From: VXNE01 sp965205735
Lineage (GTDB): Bacteria; Pseudomonadota; Gammaproteobacteria; Pseudomonadales; Azotimanducaceae
NCBI GenBank assembly: GCA_965205735.1
Contig: OZ242179.1
Span: forward strand, 1,488,001 to 1,552,000
Length of the DNA stretch: 64,000 bases
Direction of reading: 5' to 3'
The notes under the pieces: generated by a model
What the model was told of the DNA's origin: nothing
What the model saw: the letters and a program-made list of their open reading frames with translations, nothing else
Database searches by the model: none
Program-made: the position numbers and the translations under genes
Shown here: one piece after another, positions 43,453 to 53,430 of the stretch
How the letters are laid out: each line of letters begins with the position of its first letter
Numbering within the stretch: position 1 is the stretch's first letter

Positions 43453-43635
43453 ACGCTCCGAACTGGCCGGACGACGTTCCCTTTGGTGAGCCTTCTCTCC
43501 TGCCAGCGCGCGTCAGCTTTACCCGCTCCGCGAGCCAACACGCCCGGGCTGCGCGGCCGAAAGTTTCTATCCAAATACGAAATCGGCTTACTAATCGCCG
43601 CTTAAGGGCGCGTTTCTGGCATTAGAATTGCTCCC

Positions 43636-44538
43636 ATGGCGGCATTGACGCACATCAAGCAACTCGAAGCGGAGAGCATCCACATCATCCGCGAGGTTGC
43701 GGCGGAGTTCGAGAACCCGGTCATGCTCTATTCGATCGGCAAGGATTCGTCCGTCCTGCTGCACCTCGCGCGCAAGGCGTTCTTTCCCGGAGGATTGCCC
43801 TTCCCGCTCCTGCACGTCGATACGACATGGAAGTTCCGCGAGATGATCGCATTCCGGGATCGGGTGGCGCGGCAGTTCGGGCTCGACCTGATCGTCCACA
43901 CCAATAACCAGGGGGTCGCCGACAACGTCACGCCATTCACCTACGGCAGCAAGAAGTACACGGACATCATGAAGACCCAGGCGCTGCTGCAGGCCCTCGA
44001 AAAGCACGGTTTCGACGCGGCTTTCGGCGGCGCCCGGCGGGACGAGGAGCGCTCGCGAGCGAAGGAGCGCGTCTACTCCATACGCGACCGCAATCATCGC
44101 TGGGACCCCAAGAGCCAGCGTCCCGAACTCTGGAACCTGTACAACGGCAACATCAATCGCGGCGAGGAAGTGCGCGTCTTTCCGCTGTCCAACTGGACGG
44201 AGATCGACGTCTGGCAGTACATCCTGGCGGAGAACATCGAGATCGTCTCGCTCTACCTGGCGGCCAAGCGACCCGTGGTCGAACGCGAGGGCACGCTGAT
44301 CATGGTGGACGACGAACGCATGCCGCTCGAGCTCGGAGAACGACCAAAGCAACGCATGGTGCGGTTCCGCACCCTCGGCTGCTATCCATTGTCCGGCGCC
44401 ATCGAATCGACCGCGCGAACCCTGCCGGAAGTGATCCAGGAGATGCTGCTCGCCACGCATTCCGAAAGGCAGGGTCGGTTGATCGACCACGATGCCGTGA
44501 GCTCGATGGAACAGAAGAAACGCGAAGGATATTTCTGA
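43636..44538 (+). CDS. cysD: CysD, sulfate adenylyltransferase small subunit
   Basis: PP-loop ATP pyrophosphatase that makes adenosine 5'-phosphosulfate with CysN. 300 residues. The PP motif is YSIGKDSSVLLHL, with FPLLHVDTTWKF, FGGARRDEERSRAKERVYS and FPLSNWTEIDVWQYI. The 183-base gap to vapC shows nothing beyond a possible promoter near 43620. It overlaps cysNC as TGATG. Confidence 0.97.
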   Translation: MAALTHIKQLEAESIHIIREVAAEFENPVMLYSIGKDSSVLLHLARKAFFPGGLPFPLLHVDTTWKFREMIAFRDRVARQFGLDLIVHTNNQGVADNVTPFTYGSKKYTDIMKTQALLQALEKHGFDAAFGGARRDEERSRAKERVYSIRDRNHRWDPKSQRPELWNLYNGNINRGEEVRVFPLSNWTEIDVWQYILAENIEIVSLYLAAKRPVVEREGTLIMVDDERMPLELGERPKQRMVRFRTLGCYPLSGAIESTARTLPEVIQEMLLATHSERQGRLIDHDAVSSMEQKKREGYF

Positions 44539-46490
44539 TGCCCCCGTCGACGACGCCCATGTCCGATCAACGACGGCTGATCGAACGGGACATCGATGGC
44601 TACCTCGCCCAGCAGGAACGCAAGGAGATTCTGCGCCTGCTGACCTGCGGCTCGGTAGACGACGGCAAGAGCACTTTCATCGGACGCCTGCTACACGACT
44701 CGCAACTGATCTATGAAGATCAGCTCGCGGCCGTCAGGCGCGAGAGCAGGACCGGCGGCTCCCGCGCGGGCGAACTGGACCTGGCGCTGCTCGTGGACGG
44801 ATTGCAGGCCGAACGCGAACAGGGCATCACCATCGATGTGGCCTACCGCTACTTCTCCACCGCCAAGCGCAAGTTCATCATCGCCGACTCGCCCGGCCAC
44901 GAGCAGTACACGCGCAACATGGCCACGGGCGGCTCCAACTGCGATGCCGCGATCATCCTGATCGACGCAGCCAACGGGGTGATGACACAAACGCGGCGAC
45001 ACACCTTCATCGCGCGCCTGCTCGGCATACGGCACCTCATCGTCGCCGTGAACAAGATGGACCTGGTGGACTACGACGAGGCCGTCTTTGCGGCCATACG
45101 CGAAGACTACTACGCGTTCGCCTCCCGCCTGCAGGTGGAAGATCTCAACTTCATTCCCATATCGGCGCTGCACGGCGACAACGTCGTCGAAAGCTCCGCA
45201 AACATGCCGTGGTATCGGGGCCCATCCCTGATGTACCTGCTCGAGAACATGCATATCGCTCCCGGTGGCGGCATCGAAAACTTCCGCATGCCGGTGCAGC
45301 GCGTGAACCGGCCGGATGCGTCCTTTCGCGGCTACAGCGGCAGCGTGGCGAGCGGGGCGGTGCGGCCGGGAGATGCTGTCGTCGTGCTGCCATCCGGTCT
45401 GGCGACCGAGGTGACGCGCATCGTCACGATGGACGGCGACCTCGAGGAAGCGTTTCCACCCATGGCAGTTACGCTGACGCTCGCCGACCAGATCGACATC
45501 AGCCGCGGCGACGTTTTGGCAAGCCCCGCGAACCAGCCCCGGGTCTCGGACACGATCGACGCGACGCTGGTGTGGATGAGCGAAACGGCGATGACGCCGG
45601 GCAAACAGTACATTCTCAAGCAAGGCGCGAAACAGGTCTTTTGCCACATCGAAACGTTGCGCGATCGGATCGACGTCAACACCCTGGAGCCCGTGCCCGC
45701 ATCGACCCTCGAACTGAACGAAATCGGTCGCGTGCGCCTGGTTGCCTCCGAGCCGATCGCCCATGACGCATACGAAGAAAGCCGGGCTACCGGATCCTTC
45801 ATCGTCATCGATCGCATCTCCAACATCACGGTCGGCGCGGGCATGATCCAGAACCCCGGAGGGCAGGCGATGCATTCGCACTGGGACGAGACGCCTCGCG
45901 GCGCTCTGACCGCCGCCAGCCCCGCGGTCACCGCCGAAGAAAAGGCGCATCGCCTGGGACAGACGCCGGTCACCGTGCTGTTTACCGGACTGTCGAAAAG
46001 CGGCAAGACGGTCATTGCCCAGGCCGTGGAGCGCAAGCTGTTCGAACAGGGGCGCCTGGCCACGGTCATCGACGGACAGAGCTTTCGCCTGGGGCTAAGC
46101 CGAGATCTCGGGTTTTCAGCCGAGGATCGCTCCGAAAACGTGCGGCGCGCGGCGGAGTCCGCGCGGCAAATCAACGATGCGGGCCTGATTTGCCTGACCG
46201 CGTTCGTGGTGCCGCTCGACCGGGTGCGCGAACGCGCGCGGGCGGTCGTTGGCTCCGACAAGTTCCTCGAGGTGTTCCTGACCGCGCCCATGGACGAGTT
46301 GAAACGCCGCGACGAAAGAGGACTCTACGCAGCGGCGGAGCGCGGCGAGATTCCGAGCTTCCCTGGCGTCAGCTCCGAATTCGAAGCGCCGCAGTCGCCG
46401 GACCTCGTGCTCGATACGGCATCGCTCGACGTGGACGAATGCGCGCAGCGCGTGATGGAGCTACTGCGGCAAAGAGCATTCATCCGCTAA
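44538..46490 (+). CDS. cysNC: CysNC, sulfate adenylyltransferase GTPase subunit fused to APS kinase
   Basis: Bifunctional 650-residue protein. The N-terminal translation-factor-type GTPase has GSVDDGKST at 38-46, ADSPGHEQYTRNMATG and NKMDLVDY. The C-terminal APS kinase has the P-loop GLSKSGKT (a lysine replaces the usual glycine of GLSGSGKS) and DGQSFRLGLSRDLGFSAEDRSENVRR. Together with CysD it converts sulfate to PAPS. PAPS may feed assimilation or sulfation; no reductase genes are in view. Confidence 0.95.
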   Translation: MPPSTTPMSDQRRLIERDIDGYLAQQERKEILRLLTCGSVDDGKSTFIGRLLHDSQLIYEDQLAAVRRESRTGGSRAGELDLALLVDGLQAEREQGITIDVAYRYFSTAKRKFIIADSPGHEQYTRNMATGGSNCDAAIILIDAANGVMTQTRRHTFIARLLGIRHLIVAVNKMDLVDYDEAVFAAIREDYYAFASRLQVEDLNFIPISALHGDNVVESSANMPWYRGPSLMYLLENMHIAPGGGIENFRMPVQRVNRPDASFRGYSGSVASGAVRPGDAVVVLPSGLATEVTRIVTMDGDLEEAFPPMAVTLTLADQIDISRGDVLASPANQPRVSDTIDATLVWMSETAMTPGKQYILKQGAKQVFCHIETLRDRIDVNTLEPVPASTLELNEIGRVRLVASEPIAHDAYEESRATGSFIVIDRISNITVGAGMIQNPGGQAMHSHWDETPRGALTAASPAVTAEEKAHRLGQTPVTVLFTGLSKSGKTVIAQAVERKLFEQGRLATVIDGQSFRLGLSRDLGFSAEDRSENVRRAAESARQINDAGLICLTAFVVPLDRVRERARAVVGSDKFLEVFLTAPMDELKRRDERGLYAAAERGEIPSFPGVSSEFEAPQSPDLVLDTASLDVDECAQRVMELLRQRAFIR

Positions 46491-46539
46491 ACCCTCCGGT
46501 GTATGCTGGCCTTGGCGCTTGTGTCATGGGGAGCGTTCA

Positions 46540-46968
46540 ATGTCCGCCAAACCGCTGCCAGCGGTCTCTTACCTGAAAATTCCGGATTCGGGGGACCCCT
46601 ACCTCGAAGGCCACAAGTGCGACGCCTGCGGTGCGATCTTTCTGGATGTGCGCCAGGTGTGTGCGAAATGCGGAGCGCGGGAGCAGATGCGTGCCGTCGC
46701 GTTATCCAATACGGGCAAGCTCTATTCCTATTCGATCGTGTACCGGTCGTTTCCGGGCATCGACGTGCCGTACATCTCGGCGATCGTCGATCTCGACGAC
46801 GGCGCGACGGTCAAGGGCAACCTGATCAATGTCGAGCCGGATCCGTCCAACATCGCGTTCGACATGCCCGTCGAAGTGACATACGGCGATGCCCTGGGGC
46901 GCCGTGACCGGGACGGAAACGCATACCTCTCATACTTTTTCCAACCACGACCACCACGAACCAGTTAG
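46540..46968 (+). CDS. DUF35 zinc-ribbon/OB-fold acyl-CoA-associated protein
   Basis: 142 residues from ATG 46540. The zinc ribbon has CDACGAIFLDVRQVCAKCG (two CxxC pairs) and is followed by an OB-fold (YSYSIVYRSFPGIDVPYISAIVDL). DUF35 proteins pair with thiolases and supply a CoA-ester binding partner. It lies 45 bases before the thiolase gene and is likely co-transcribed. Confidence 0.9.
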   Translation: MSAKPLPAVSYLKIPDSGDPYLEGHKCDACGAIFLDVRQVCAKCGAREQMRAVALSNTGKLYSYSIVYRSFPGIDVPYISAIVDLDDGATVKGNLINVEPDPSNIAFDMPVEVTYGDALGRRDRDGNAYLSYFFQPRPPRTS

Positions 46969-47013
46969 AACCCAACACCACCGGAATGGAGCAGCAACCA
47001 AAGGAGCTGAGCA

Positions 47014-48159
47014 ATGACTGATGCATATGTCGTCGGCGTGGACATGATCAAGTTCGGGCGATTCCCCGAGAAATCCGTGCCCCAGATCGGGGCCCAAGCA
47101 GCGCTGATGGCGCTCGACGATTGCGGTCTGACCATCCAGGACATGCAGGCGCTGTACTGCGGCAACCTGGGACAGGCGAGCGGAATGGTCGGTCAACGCA
47201 TCCTGCAACAGATCGGCCAGACCGGGATACCGGTCGTCAACTGCGCGAACGCGTGCGCCACCGGCGCGACGGCGTTTCGCGAAGCCTGGACTTCGGTCAA
47301 GGCGGATCTCTACGATCTCGTCATCGCGGTGGGCGTCGAACAGATGGGCCGCGGCCTGCTCGGCGGCGGAGGCGGCCGCAGCGGTATTCCGAAAGAAGGG
47401 CTGCTCGGTTCGGGAACCATGCCGTCGGTGTTTGCCGAAGCCGGCATGGAGCACGCGCGCAAGCATGGAACCACCTTCGAACAGTTCGCCAAGGTCTCAG
47501 TCAAGAACCACCACCACGCGACGATGAACTCGAAAGCGATGTACCAGATCGAGACGCCGCTCGAAACCGTGATGAACGCGGAAATGATCTCCTATCCCAT
47601 CACCAAGCTCATGTGTTCGGTCAACGTGGACGGTTCCGCCGCGGCGGTCATCGCCAGCGAGAAGAAGGCCAGGGAACTGGGACTGATGGACCGCGCCGTC
47701 AAGGTGCGGGCATCGGTGCTCACCTCCGACCCGTGGCAAGAGCGCGATCTCGTGATGCCCGACGTCAATACCTGCACGCGCAAAGCCGCGGCGGCGGCGT
47801 ACGAGATGGCCGGGGTCGGCCCCGGCGATGTCGACCTGGTCGAACTCCACGACTGTTTCGCGACGGCGGAAATCCTGCACTACGAGAATCTCGGGCTGTG
47901 CGCCGATGGCGAAGCGGGCCGACTGATCGATGAGGACGAGGTCGCATTGGGCGGCAGGATTCCGGTCAATGTGTCCGGCGGCCTGCTCTCGAAAGGTCAT
48001 CCCCTGGGCGCCACCGGCATCGCGAACATCTACGAAGTGTCCACGCACCTTCGCGGCGAAGCGGGCAAGCGCCAGGTAGCGGGCGCCCGCCTCGGCATGA
48101 CGCATGTGATCGGACTCGGCAGCGCGTGCGGGATCCACATCCTGGAACGCGTGGCATAG
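47014..48159 (+). CDS. SCP-x/lipid-transfer type thiolase
   Basis: 381-residue thiolase-fold enzyme. The nucleophile region is VVNCANACATGATAF and the C-terminal motif is GGLLSKGHPLGATGIA; the HDCFATAEILHYE histidine motif is also present. This is the thiolase group that works with DUF35 partners in side-chain or ring degradation of steroids and other branched acyl-CoAs. The exact substrate cannot be read from sequence. The acyl-CoA synthetases at 60.6-64 kb may belong to the same metabolism. Confidence 0.9.
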   Translation: MTDAYVVGVDMIKFGRFPEKSVPQIGAQAALMALDDCGLTIQDMQALYCGNLGQASGMVGQRILQQIGQTGIPVVNCANACATGATAFREAWTSVKADLYDLVIAVGVEQMGRGLLGGGGGRSGIPKEGLLGSGTMPSVFAEAGMEHARKHGTTFEQFAKVSVKNHHHATMNSKAMYQIETPLETVMNAEMISYPITKLMCSVNVDGSAAAVIASEKKARELGLMDRAVKVRASVLTSDPWQERDLVMPDVNTCTRKAAAAAYEMAGVGPGDVDLVELHDCFATAEILHYENLGLCADGEAGRLIDEDEVALGGRIPVNVSGGLLSKGHPLGATGIANIYEVSTHLRGEAGKRQVAGARLGMTHVIGLGSACGIHILERVA

Positions 48160-48197
48160 TCCGTTCGCCTGGCACCGCTCAGCGCGGTTCTCCAAGC

Positions 48198-48683
48198 ATG
48201 CGCATCGGCGTCGTCAGCGACACGCACAACAACCTGAAGAACTGTCGCCGCATCGTGCAGCTCTTCAACGATGCGGGCGTAGATGCGGTCGTGCATACGG
48301 GCGACATCACGCAGGGCAAGACCCTTGCCGTGTTCGCCGCTCTCGCCGCGCCGCTGTACGGCGTGTTCGGCAACAACGACCAGGAGCGCGACGGGCTCAC
48401 GGCCGCCGCGCGGGAGTTCGGCTTTCACTTCCAGGACCCGCCCCTCGAAGTGGTCTGGTCCAACCGCCGCATCCTCGTCGTCCACGACCCGACCGAATTG
48501 AAAGGCACGCTGGGTACCGAGCACGATCTCGCCCTCCACGGCCACACCCACATGATGCGCATGGAGCGGAAGGCGCACCAACTCATCTTCAATCCCGGCG
48601 AGTGCGCGGGACACATGGCGGGCTTGAACGCCGTTGGCGTCGTAGACCTGAATTCGCTCGAACCGCATCTCCTGCATTTCTAG
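48198..48683 (+). CDS. YfcE-type metallophosphoesterase
   Basis: 161 residues from ATG 48198. Calcineurin-like metal ligands: MRIGVVSDTHNN, VDAVVHTGDIT, GVFGNNDQE, LVVHDPTE and ALHGHTHMM. Close to YfcE/MJ0936 phosphodiesterases, whose natural substrates are unclear. It starts 39 bases after the thiolase. Confidence 0.9.
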   Translation: MRIGVVSDTHNNLKNCRRIVQLFNDAGVDAVVHTGDITQGKTLAVFAALAAPLYGVFGNNDQERDGLTAAAREFGFHFQDPPLEVVWSNRRILVVHDPTELKGTLGTEHDLALHGHTHMMRMERKAHQLIFNPGECAGHMAGLNAVGVVDLNSLEPHLLHF

Positions 48684-48787
48684 CCCGTATCCAGACTTCA
48701 GACAATTCGCGTGTCCTCACGGCGACAAGAATTTCGGTATAGTGCCGCCGCCCCAAGCTTCCCGTAGCGAACCCCGGAGTCTGAAAA

Positions 48788-50149
48788 ATGCCCGCGCAGT
48801 CCATGGACGAACTGGTTGCCCTGTGCAAGCGGCGCGGGTTCATCTTCCCGGCGAGCGATATCTACGGCGGATTGCAAGGCGTATACGACTACGGCCCCCT
48901 CGGCGTCGAGCTGAAGAACAACCTGAAGGCCGCCTGGTGGCGCGCCGTGGTCCATCAGCGCGACGACGTCGAAGGGCTGGATTCCGCCATCCTGACAAAC
49001 CGCAACGTCCTGCACCACTCCGGCCATGAGGATACTTTCGCCGATCCGCTCGTGGACTGCCGCGCGTGCAAGTCGCGCTGGCGCGCCGACCACCTTGATG
49101 GCCGTTGCCCGAACTGCGGCTCCGACGACCTGACCGAGCCGCGTCCGTTCAACCTGATGTTCAAGACCGCTATCGGCCCCGTGGACGACGGCTCCGCGTT
49201 CGCCTATCTCCGACCCGAGACGGCGCAGTCGATCTTCACCAACTTCAAGCACGTGCTCGACTCGACCTCGCGCCGCCCGCCCTTCGGCATCGCCCAGATC
49301 GGGAAGGCGTTCCGCAACGAGATCACGCCTCGGAACTTCATCTTCCGCATGCGCGAATTCGAGCAGATGGAACTCGAATTCTTCGTCGAGCCAGGGACGG
49401 ATGAGCACTGGCACGACACCTGGGTCCAGGCGCGCCTCGACTGGTGGCAGGGTCAGGGGGTGAACCCGAACAACCTGCGTCTGTTCCACGTACCCGAGGA
49501 CGAACTGGCGCACTACTCGAAGGCGACCGTCGACATCATGTACCGCTTCCCCCACGGCGTGGAGGAACTCGAAGGGATCGCCAATCGCACCGATTTCGAT
49601 CTCGGCTCGCACACGAAGGGCCAGTCGAAACTCTCCATCGACGCCGACGTCATGCCGAATGCCGACTCGACGGCGCGGCTGGCAACGCTGGACCAGGCAT
49701 CCGGAAAGTGGACGGTGCCTTACGTCATCGAGCCTTCCGCCGGGGTCGATCGAGGCGTGCTGGCGGTGCTGAACGAAGCGTATCGCGTCGAGAAGCTCGC
49801 CAATGGATCGCAGCGGACCGTGTTGGGCCTCAAGCCGCACCTCGCGCCAATCAAGGCCGCCGTGATGCCGCTGAAGCGCAACCACGAAGGCATCGTCGCC
49901 AAGGCGCTGGCTATCAAGCACGCATTGCAGGAATCGGGTCTTGGTCGCGTGCTATACGAGAACACGGGCAATATCGGCAAGGGCTATCGTCGCCACGACG
50001 AGGTGGGGACGCCCTTCTGCATGACCGTCGACTTCCAAACGATCGAGCAGGACGACACGGTGACGGTACGCGATCGAGACACCATGCAACAATGCCGCGT
50101 CGCGACCGCGGACCTTTCGGCATATCTCTCGGAGCACCTGAATACATGA
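48788..50149 (+). CDS. glyQS: Glycyl-tRNA synthetase, single-chain alpha2 type
   Basis: 453 residues. Class II motif 2 appears as FRNEITPRNFIFRMREFEQM and motif 1 context as RPETAQSIFTNF; the N-terminal insert has CxxC pairs in CRACKSRW and CPNCGSDD, a likely zinc site. This homodimeric form is found in eukaryotes, archaea, actinobacteria and Bacillus-like groups, whereas most gammaproteobacteria use the two-subunit GlyQ/GlyS. A TATAGT at 48738-48743 may be the -10. It overlaps the next gene as ATGA. Confidence 0.95.
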   Translation: MPAQSMDELVALCKRRGFIFPASDIYGGLQGVYDYGPLGVELKNNLKAAWWRAVVHQRDDVEGLDSAILTNRNVLHHSGHEDTFADPLVDCRACKSRWRADHLDGRCPNCGSDDLTEPRPFNLMFKTAIGPVDDGSAFAYLRPETAQSIFTNFKHVLDSTSRRPPFGIAQIGKAFRNEITPRNFIFRMREFEQMELEFFVEPGTDEHWHDTWVQARLDWWQGQGVNPNNLRLFHVPEDELAHYSKATVDIMYRFPHGVEELEGIANRTDFDLGSHTKGQSKLSIDADVMPNADSTARLATLDQASGKWTVPYVIEPSAGVDRGVLAVLNEAYRVEKLANGSQRTVLGLKPHLAPIKAAVMPLKRNHEGIVAKALAIKHALQESGLGRVLYENTGNIGKGYRRHDEVGTPFCMTVDFQTIEQDDTVTVRDRDTMQQCRVATADLSAYLSEHLNT

Positions 50150-50667
50150 CCCGCGCGGTTGTCGCCACTATCGGCCAGGACCGGCCCGGTCTGGTCAACG
50201 ATCTCGCCAAGCTGGCGCACGATCTGCGGCTGTCTATCGAGGACAGCCGCATGACGGTGCTCGGGGGCGAGTTCGCGGTTCTCATGAGCGTATCCGGCAA
50301 CGGTCTGGCGCTGACGCGCCTCGAAGACAAACTCGCGCGGCTCGCCGAGGCCAACGGCCTTGCCTTTCTGTTCCGCCGCACCAGCGACCGCGAAGGGGTC
50401 GAGGGCTGTCTGCCGTATACGGTGAGCGTCACGGCAATGGATCATCCGGGCATCGTGTACGCCGTAGCGAGCTTTTTCTCGTCCCGCAACATCAACATAC
50501 ACAACCTCGATACCACGACCGAGCGAGCGCCGCATACGGGCACGCCGATATTCTCCCTGGCGATGGAGGTAGAGATACCGCCGAGCGTGCGCATCGCGGA
50601 ACTGCGGGATGCGTTCTTCTACTTCTGCGACGACCGCGATCTCGACGCCGAGTTTCGCCCCACCTGA
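50146..50667 (+). CDS. GcvR-like tandem ACT-domain protein
   Basis: 173 residues with two ACT domains: RAVVATIGQDRPGLVNDLAKLAHDLRLSI... and YTVSVTAMDHPGIVYAVASFF.... Length and layout match GcvR, which senses glycine and antagonises the GcvA activator of the glycine-cleavage genes. Coupling to glycyl-tRNA synthetase (four-base overlap) fits a glycine-related role. No gcvA lies nearby, so the partner is unknown. Confidence 0.82.
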   Translation: MTRAVVATIGQDRPGLVNDLAKLAHDLRLSIEDSRMTVLGGEFAVLMSVSGNGLALTRLEDKLARLAEANGLAFLFRRTSDREGVEGCLPYTVSVTAMDHPGIVYAVASFFSSRNINIHNLDTTTERAPHTGTPIFSLAMEVEIPPSVRIAELRDAFFYFCDDRDLDAEFRPT

Positions 50668-50730
50668 GGCGCGCGAGCCGTCCCGCGAGGACCAGAACTC
50701 CGGCGCACGGCTCCGCCCGCAGTCTCGAAA

Positions 50731-52476
50731 CTATCTGCGGGCTCGGGGTTCAGCGGACAGACTCGGATACAGCGACGACAGCGTCAGGTTGGGGTTGTAG
50801 AAAGGATCGCGAGGCATGTGCTCGGCAATAAAGCGTTCCAACTTGTCGTTGTCGGATGGGGGATCCGAGCGTCCCCGCGATTGCGACTCGTGGTGCAACA
50901 GGACAATTTCCGGCAAGTAGACGTTGCTGAGGCCCGCGAGATGCGCGCGCAGGCAGAATTCGGTGTCGTTGCCCACGATTCGATACGCCTCGTTGAAGAC
51001 TCCTATCGTATCCATGACAGTGCGGCTGACGGCGAGACATGCCCCGGTTACGGTCGCTACGTTGCGCGAAACCCCGGGCGAAACAAATATGCCGCCATTG
51101 TCATCCGGGCGAACCCCGCTATAGACGTGGCCCGCACGTCCACCGTAGCCGACCACCACGCCCGCGTGTTGAATCGTTCCATCCTCGAACAGCAACAACG
51201 CCCCGACAACACCCACGTCTTTTCGCATTGCGTATTCGGCGATGCGCGCAAGCCACCCCTCGGTGATCGACACGGTGTCATTGTTCAGAAAGACGAAGAC
51301 GTCGCCCCTGGCCTCGGCTATGGCAACGTTGTTGAGGTGCGACCAGTTGAATTCGACATCAGCGGTCAATACACGGAAGTTCTCGCGCTCGCGCTCCATC
51401 CGCCCCAGCCACTCGCGCGTCTGCGGTTGCCTGGAACCGTTGTCCACAAGGATCACGTCGAAACGGCTCCCCGCGTTCGTCGCATACAGACTGTCCACGC
51501 ATGGTGCCAGCAAGTCCAGACGATCGCGCGTCGGAATCACCACCGTGACATGCGCCTGCACCTCGGTCCTGAAGCGGCAGCGCCAACCCGACGAAGTGAC
51601 CTCAACGCCTGCGCATAGCCCATAGCGACCTCGCAACAGTTTCTCCAGGCATTCCGGTGGTGCCGACGGCGTTTTTTTAGCTCCAGCCATCGCGTGGCTG
51701 AGTATCGCGGGCAAGTGTTCGATCCGGCTTGCGGCTTGTACCGTGCGAAGTACCGAAGCGTACGGGTCGTCGAAGCACCATTCTCCGTCCCAGATATGGC
51801 GCGATATGCCTACGCAATCCGAGATGTAGTCTTCATGGAACAGAAGGTCCGGCGAAAAGTCGGGCTTGAAATAGGGAAGTTGGCGAGTTCCCTTCATGTC
51901 GATCCGATCCGAGTCCGCGTAGACCACATCCGCCCCCGCCTCGAGCGCGCGCGTCATGGCGCTCAGGCCGTTGCGGTGCAGGCAGCATGCGTGGCCGAGG
52001 AAGACGATCCCGCAGGAGTCGGCCGGCAGCACGTCCGCACCAGTCTCGGTCGCCATCGGATACGCCATAACGCCCCGCGCGCGAAGTTCGCCAAGCGCAT
52101 CGAGACGAGGAGACTCAACATCAACGAGCACCTTGGCGCATCGTGCGGTTTCAATCAGATTTGCGACCATGCACTTGAACTGGTCGTCATCGAGACCGCG
52201 GAAAGAGACGGCCAGTACAACCTTGACCGAATATTCGTCCCTCTTTGCCTCGGTGACCTCGATCCATCGGCGGTAGCGCCGCGCTTGTTCTCGCGGAGAG
52301 AGCGATGTGTAGTCAATCAGGATCCAGCAGGCCCGCCGTAGTCCGCCCGCGCGTGCCAATGCCCGCAGAAGCTCTCTTCCTCCTCTCCTCGCGCGACAAG
52401 CTCCCGGCAGATCCCAAATGGCATGCAAAAGCTCCAATAGTCGTTTCGCATACCGGGCTAGCGTTGCGAACAACAC
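50731..52476 (-). CDS. Two-domain family 2 glycosyltransferase
   Basis: 581 residues, cytoplasmic. The first half is a degenerate GT2-like domain with ADVVYADSDRID and YFKPDFSPDLLFHEDYISD, and the second is a complete GT-A domain with TVVIPTRDRLDLLAPCVDSLY, ILVDNGS, FVFLNNDTVSI and NDTEFCLRAHLAG. Tandem GT2 proteins of this kind act in surface-polysaccharide loci. It begins six bases after rmlA. Confidence 0.9.
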   Translation of the reverse strand: MLFATLARYAKRLLELLHAIWDLPGACRARRGGRELLRALARAGGLRRACWILIDYTSLSPREQARRYRRWIEVTEAKRDEYSVKVVLAVSFRGLDDDQFKCMVANLIETARCAKVLVDVESPRLDALGELRARGVMAYPMATETGADVLPADSCGIVFLGHACCLHRNGLSAMTRALEAGADVVYADSDRIDMKGTRQLPYFKPDFSPDLLFHEDYISDCVGISRHIWDGEWCFDDPYASVLRTVQAASRIEHLPAILSHAMAGAKKTPSAPPECLEKLLRGRYGLCAGVEVTSSGWRCRFRTEVQAHVTVVIPTRDRLDLLAPCVDSLYATNAGSRFDVILVDNGSRQPQTREWLGRMERERENFRVLTADVEFNWSHLNNVAIAEARGDVFVFLNNDTVSITEGWLARIAEYAMRKDVGVVGALLLFEDGTIQHAGVVVGYGGRAGHVYSGVRPDDNGGIFVSPGVSRNVATVTGACLAVSRTVMDTIGVFNEAYRIVGNDTEFCLRAHLAGLSNVYLPEIVLLHHESQSRGRSDPPSDNDKLERFIAEHMPRDPFYNPNLTLSSLYPSLSAEPRARR

Positions 52477-52482
52477 AAGAAT

Positions 52483-53349
52483 TCAGCCGTGCGCCAAGCG
52501 CAGCAAATACTCTCCATAGCTGCTGGCGCGCAGGTCGCGGCCGAGCGCCTCCAACTCCTCGCGACTGATCCAACCATTGGAAAACGCCACTTCCTCCAGC
52601 ACCGCTATGCGCTCGTCGTGCCGCCTCTCCAACGTTTGAACGAATGTGGAAGCCTCCACCAGGCTGTCGTGGGTTCCCGCATCGAACCAGGTAAAGCCAC
52701 GTCCCAGGCACTCGACGTGCAGGTTCCCGCGCTCGAGATAGTCGCGATTGACGTCACTGATCTCGAGTTCGCCGCGCGCGCTTGGTTCCACATTGGCGGC
52801 GACTTCGACGACATCCCTGTCGTAGAAGTAAAGTCCCGTCACCGCCCAATCGGAACGCGGATGCGTGGGCTTCTCTTCGATCGAGGTCGCGCGCCCCGCG
52901 TCGTCGAAGGACACCACCCCGTAGCGCTCGGGGTCGGGCACACGATAGCCGAACACCGTCGCGCCCCGCTGGCGAGAAGCCGCCGCGCGCAATCTTCCCG
53001 TGAGCCCGTTACCAAAGAATATGTTGTCGCCAAGGGCGAGCGCACAAGCCTCGCCGCCGATGAAATCCCTGCCGATCAGGAACGCCTGGGCCAAGCCATC
53101 CGGTTTCGGTTGCGGGGCATAGCACAACCGCATGCCCAATCGGCTACCGTCGCCCAGCAGGCGTTCGTAGCTCTCGATATGCTGCGGCGAGGAGATGATC
53201 AGAATTTCCCGGATCCCCGCCAGCATGAGGACGCTCATGGGGTAGAAGATCATCGGCTTGTTGTACACGGGCAGCAGTTGCTTCGATACCGCCAGCGTCA
53301 GGGGGTATAGCCTGGTTCCAGCTCCCCCTGCGAGAATGATGCCCTTCAT
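52483..53349 (-). CDS. rmlA: RmlA, glucose-1-phosphate thymidylyltransferase
   Basis: 288 residues from ATG 53349: MKGIILAGGAGTRLYPLTLAV, SKQLLPVYNKPMIFYPMSVL, ALGDNIFFGNGL, YGVVSFD and WFDAGTHDSLVEAS. Makes dTDP-glucose, the precursor of dTDP-rhamnose and related sugars. rmlB, C and D are not in the window. The frame is open upstream to 53547, but that stretch is a family B repeat and is unlikely to be coding. Confidence 0.95.
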   Translation of the reverse strand: MKGIILAGGAGTRLYPLTLAVSKQLLPVYNKPMIFYPMSVLMLAGIREILIISSPQHIESYERLLGDGSRLGMRLCYAPQPKPDGLAQAFLIGRDFIGGEACALALGDNIFFGNGLTGRLRAAASRQRGATVFGYRVPDPERYGVVSFDDAGRATSIEEKPTHPRSDWAVTGLYFYDRDVVEVAANVEPSARGELEISDVNRDYLERGNLHVECLGRGFTWFDAGTHDSLVEASTFVQTLERRHDERIAVLEEVAFSNGWISREELEALGRDLRASSYGEYLLRLAHG

Positions 53350-53430
53350 GCCGTCTCTTCCGGTCCCGTCAACTGTCCTTCCCTTTGCCTGCGGACGTCT
53401 CCCTGTCAAGATCGGCCCGCGTGCCGCAAG

